Shown: positions 53,773 through 53,790 of the stretch, one piece after another
Position numbering within the stretch: the stretch's first letter is position 1
How the letters are laid out: every line of letters starts with the position of its first letter
Assembly (NCBI GenBank): GCA_000314955.1
Contig: BAEM01000060.1
Span: 1-53,790 of the forward strand
Source of the DNA: Paraglaciecola chathamensis S18K6
GTDB taxonomy: Bacteria; Pseudomonadota; Gammaproteobacteria; Enterobacterales; Alteromonadaceae
Reading direction: 5' to 3'
Length of the DNA: 53,790 nt
The notes under the pieces: model-generated
The model's input: only the letters and a program-made list of their open reading frames with translations
Databases searched by the model: none
Told to the model about the DNA's origin: nothing
Program-made: the position numbers and the translations under genes

Positions 53773-53790
53773 ATACCATTCCACGTTAAT
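53773..53790 (-). repeat. Boundary inverted repeat, right copy
   Basis: Exact reverse complement of bases 1-18 of the window. The preceding bases (TTTTAATACCATTCC) also resemble the repeat at 18121. Nothing else is seen in 53722-53772. Confidence 0.6.

Overview
The window looks like chromosomal DNA from a marine gammaproteobacterium of the order Alteromonadales, most likely the Alteromonadaceae (Paraglaciecola/Glaciecola-like). This is inferred from an ArcA close to the enteric protein, the enteric-like yggX-mutY / trmB / rsmC neighbourhood, accBC behind a type II dehydroquinase, moderate GC, and a marine polysaccharide locus with LacI-type operators. No taxon assignment was computed.

Layout. 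1-19.2 kb is mostly core genome: a terminator and tRNA-Phe(GAA), yggX-mutY, an alpha/beta hydrolase, trmB-rsmC, glgA with a small exported cysteine protein, a membrane histidine kinase, arcA, fxsA, dsbD, an exported hydrolase, acpH-upp, aroQ-accB-accC, a MATE exporter and prmA. After prmA the character changes. 19.2-31.9 kb is a polysaccharide-degradation locus: an HxlR regulator, a 720-bp regulatory region with two perfect LacI-type palindromes, a PEP-CTERM surface protein translationally coupled to a 2349-residue secreted enzyme with two complete GH16 beta-glucanase domains, a lipoprotein between two nearly identical terminators, and a periplasmic nucleoside hydrolase.

31.9-40.5 kb holds an unrecognised membrane-associated protein, the ohrR/ohr peroxide pair with two palindromic operator candidates, a possible 55-residue membrane peptide, a MoxR ATPase/VWA pair, and a GlxA-type AraC regulator divergent from two adjacent acyl-CoA dehydrogenases. 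40.5-41.95 kb has no convincing gene. It is a repeat island with tandem 37-38 bp units, many 13-nt mini-hairpins whose stems change while pairing is kept, and two long direct repeats (185 bp and 79 bp). 41.95-53.8 kb carries a TonB-dependent receptor with a His/Glu-rich, VNTR-encoded segment, an MFS transporter, a small lipoprotein, an ArsR/ArsP-like permease pair with two operator candidates, an FAD/NAD(P)-binding protein, a Tat-type dienelactone hydrolase, a formyltransferase-like protein, a PPK2 polyphosphate kinase and a patatin phospholipase.

The window begins and ends with the same 18-bp sequence in inverted orientation. It resembles an intergenic repeat near 18.12 kb, so the window may be a contig ending in a dispersed repeat. 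The most unusual items are the covarying mini-hairpin island, the double-GH16 protein coupled to a PEP-CTERM partner, and the recent 128-bp gene-conversion tract inside the GH16 gene. I found no CRISPR array, transposase, integrase or rRNA.
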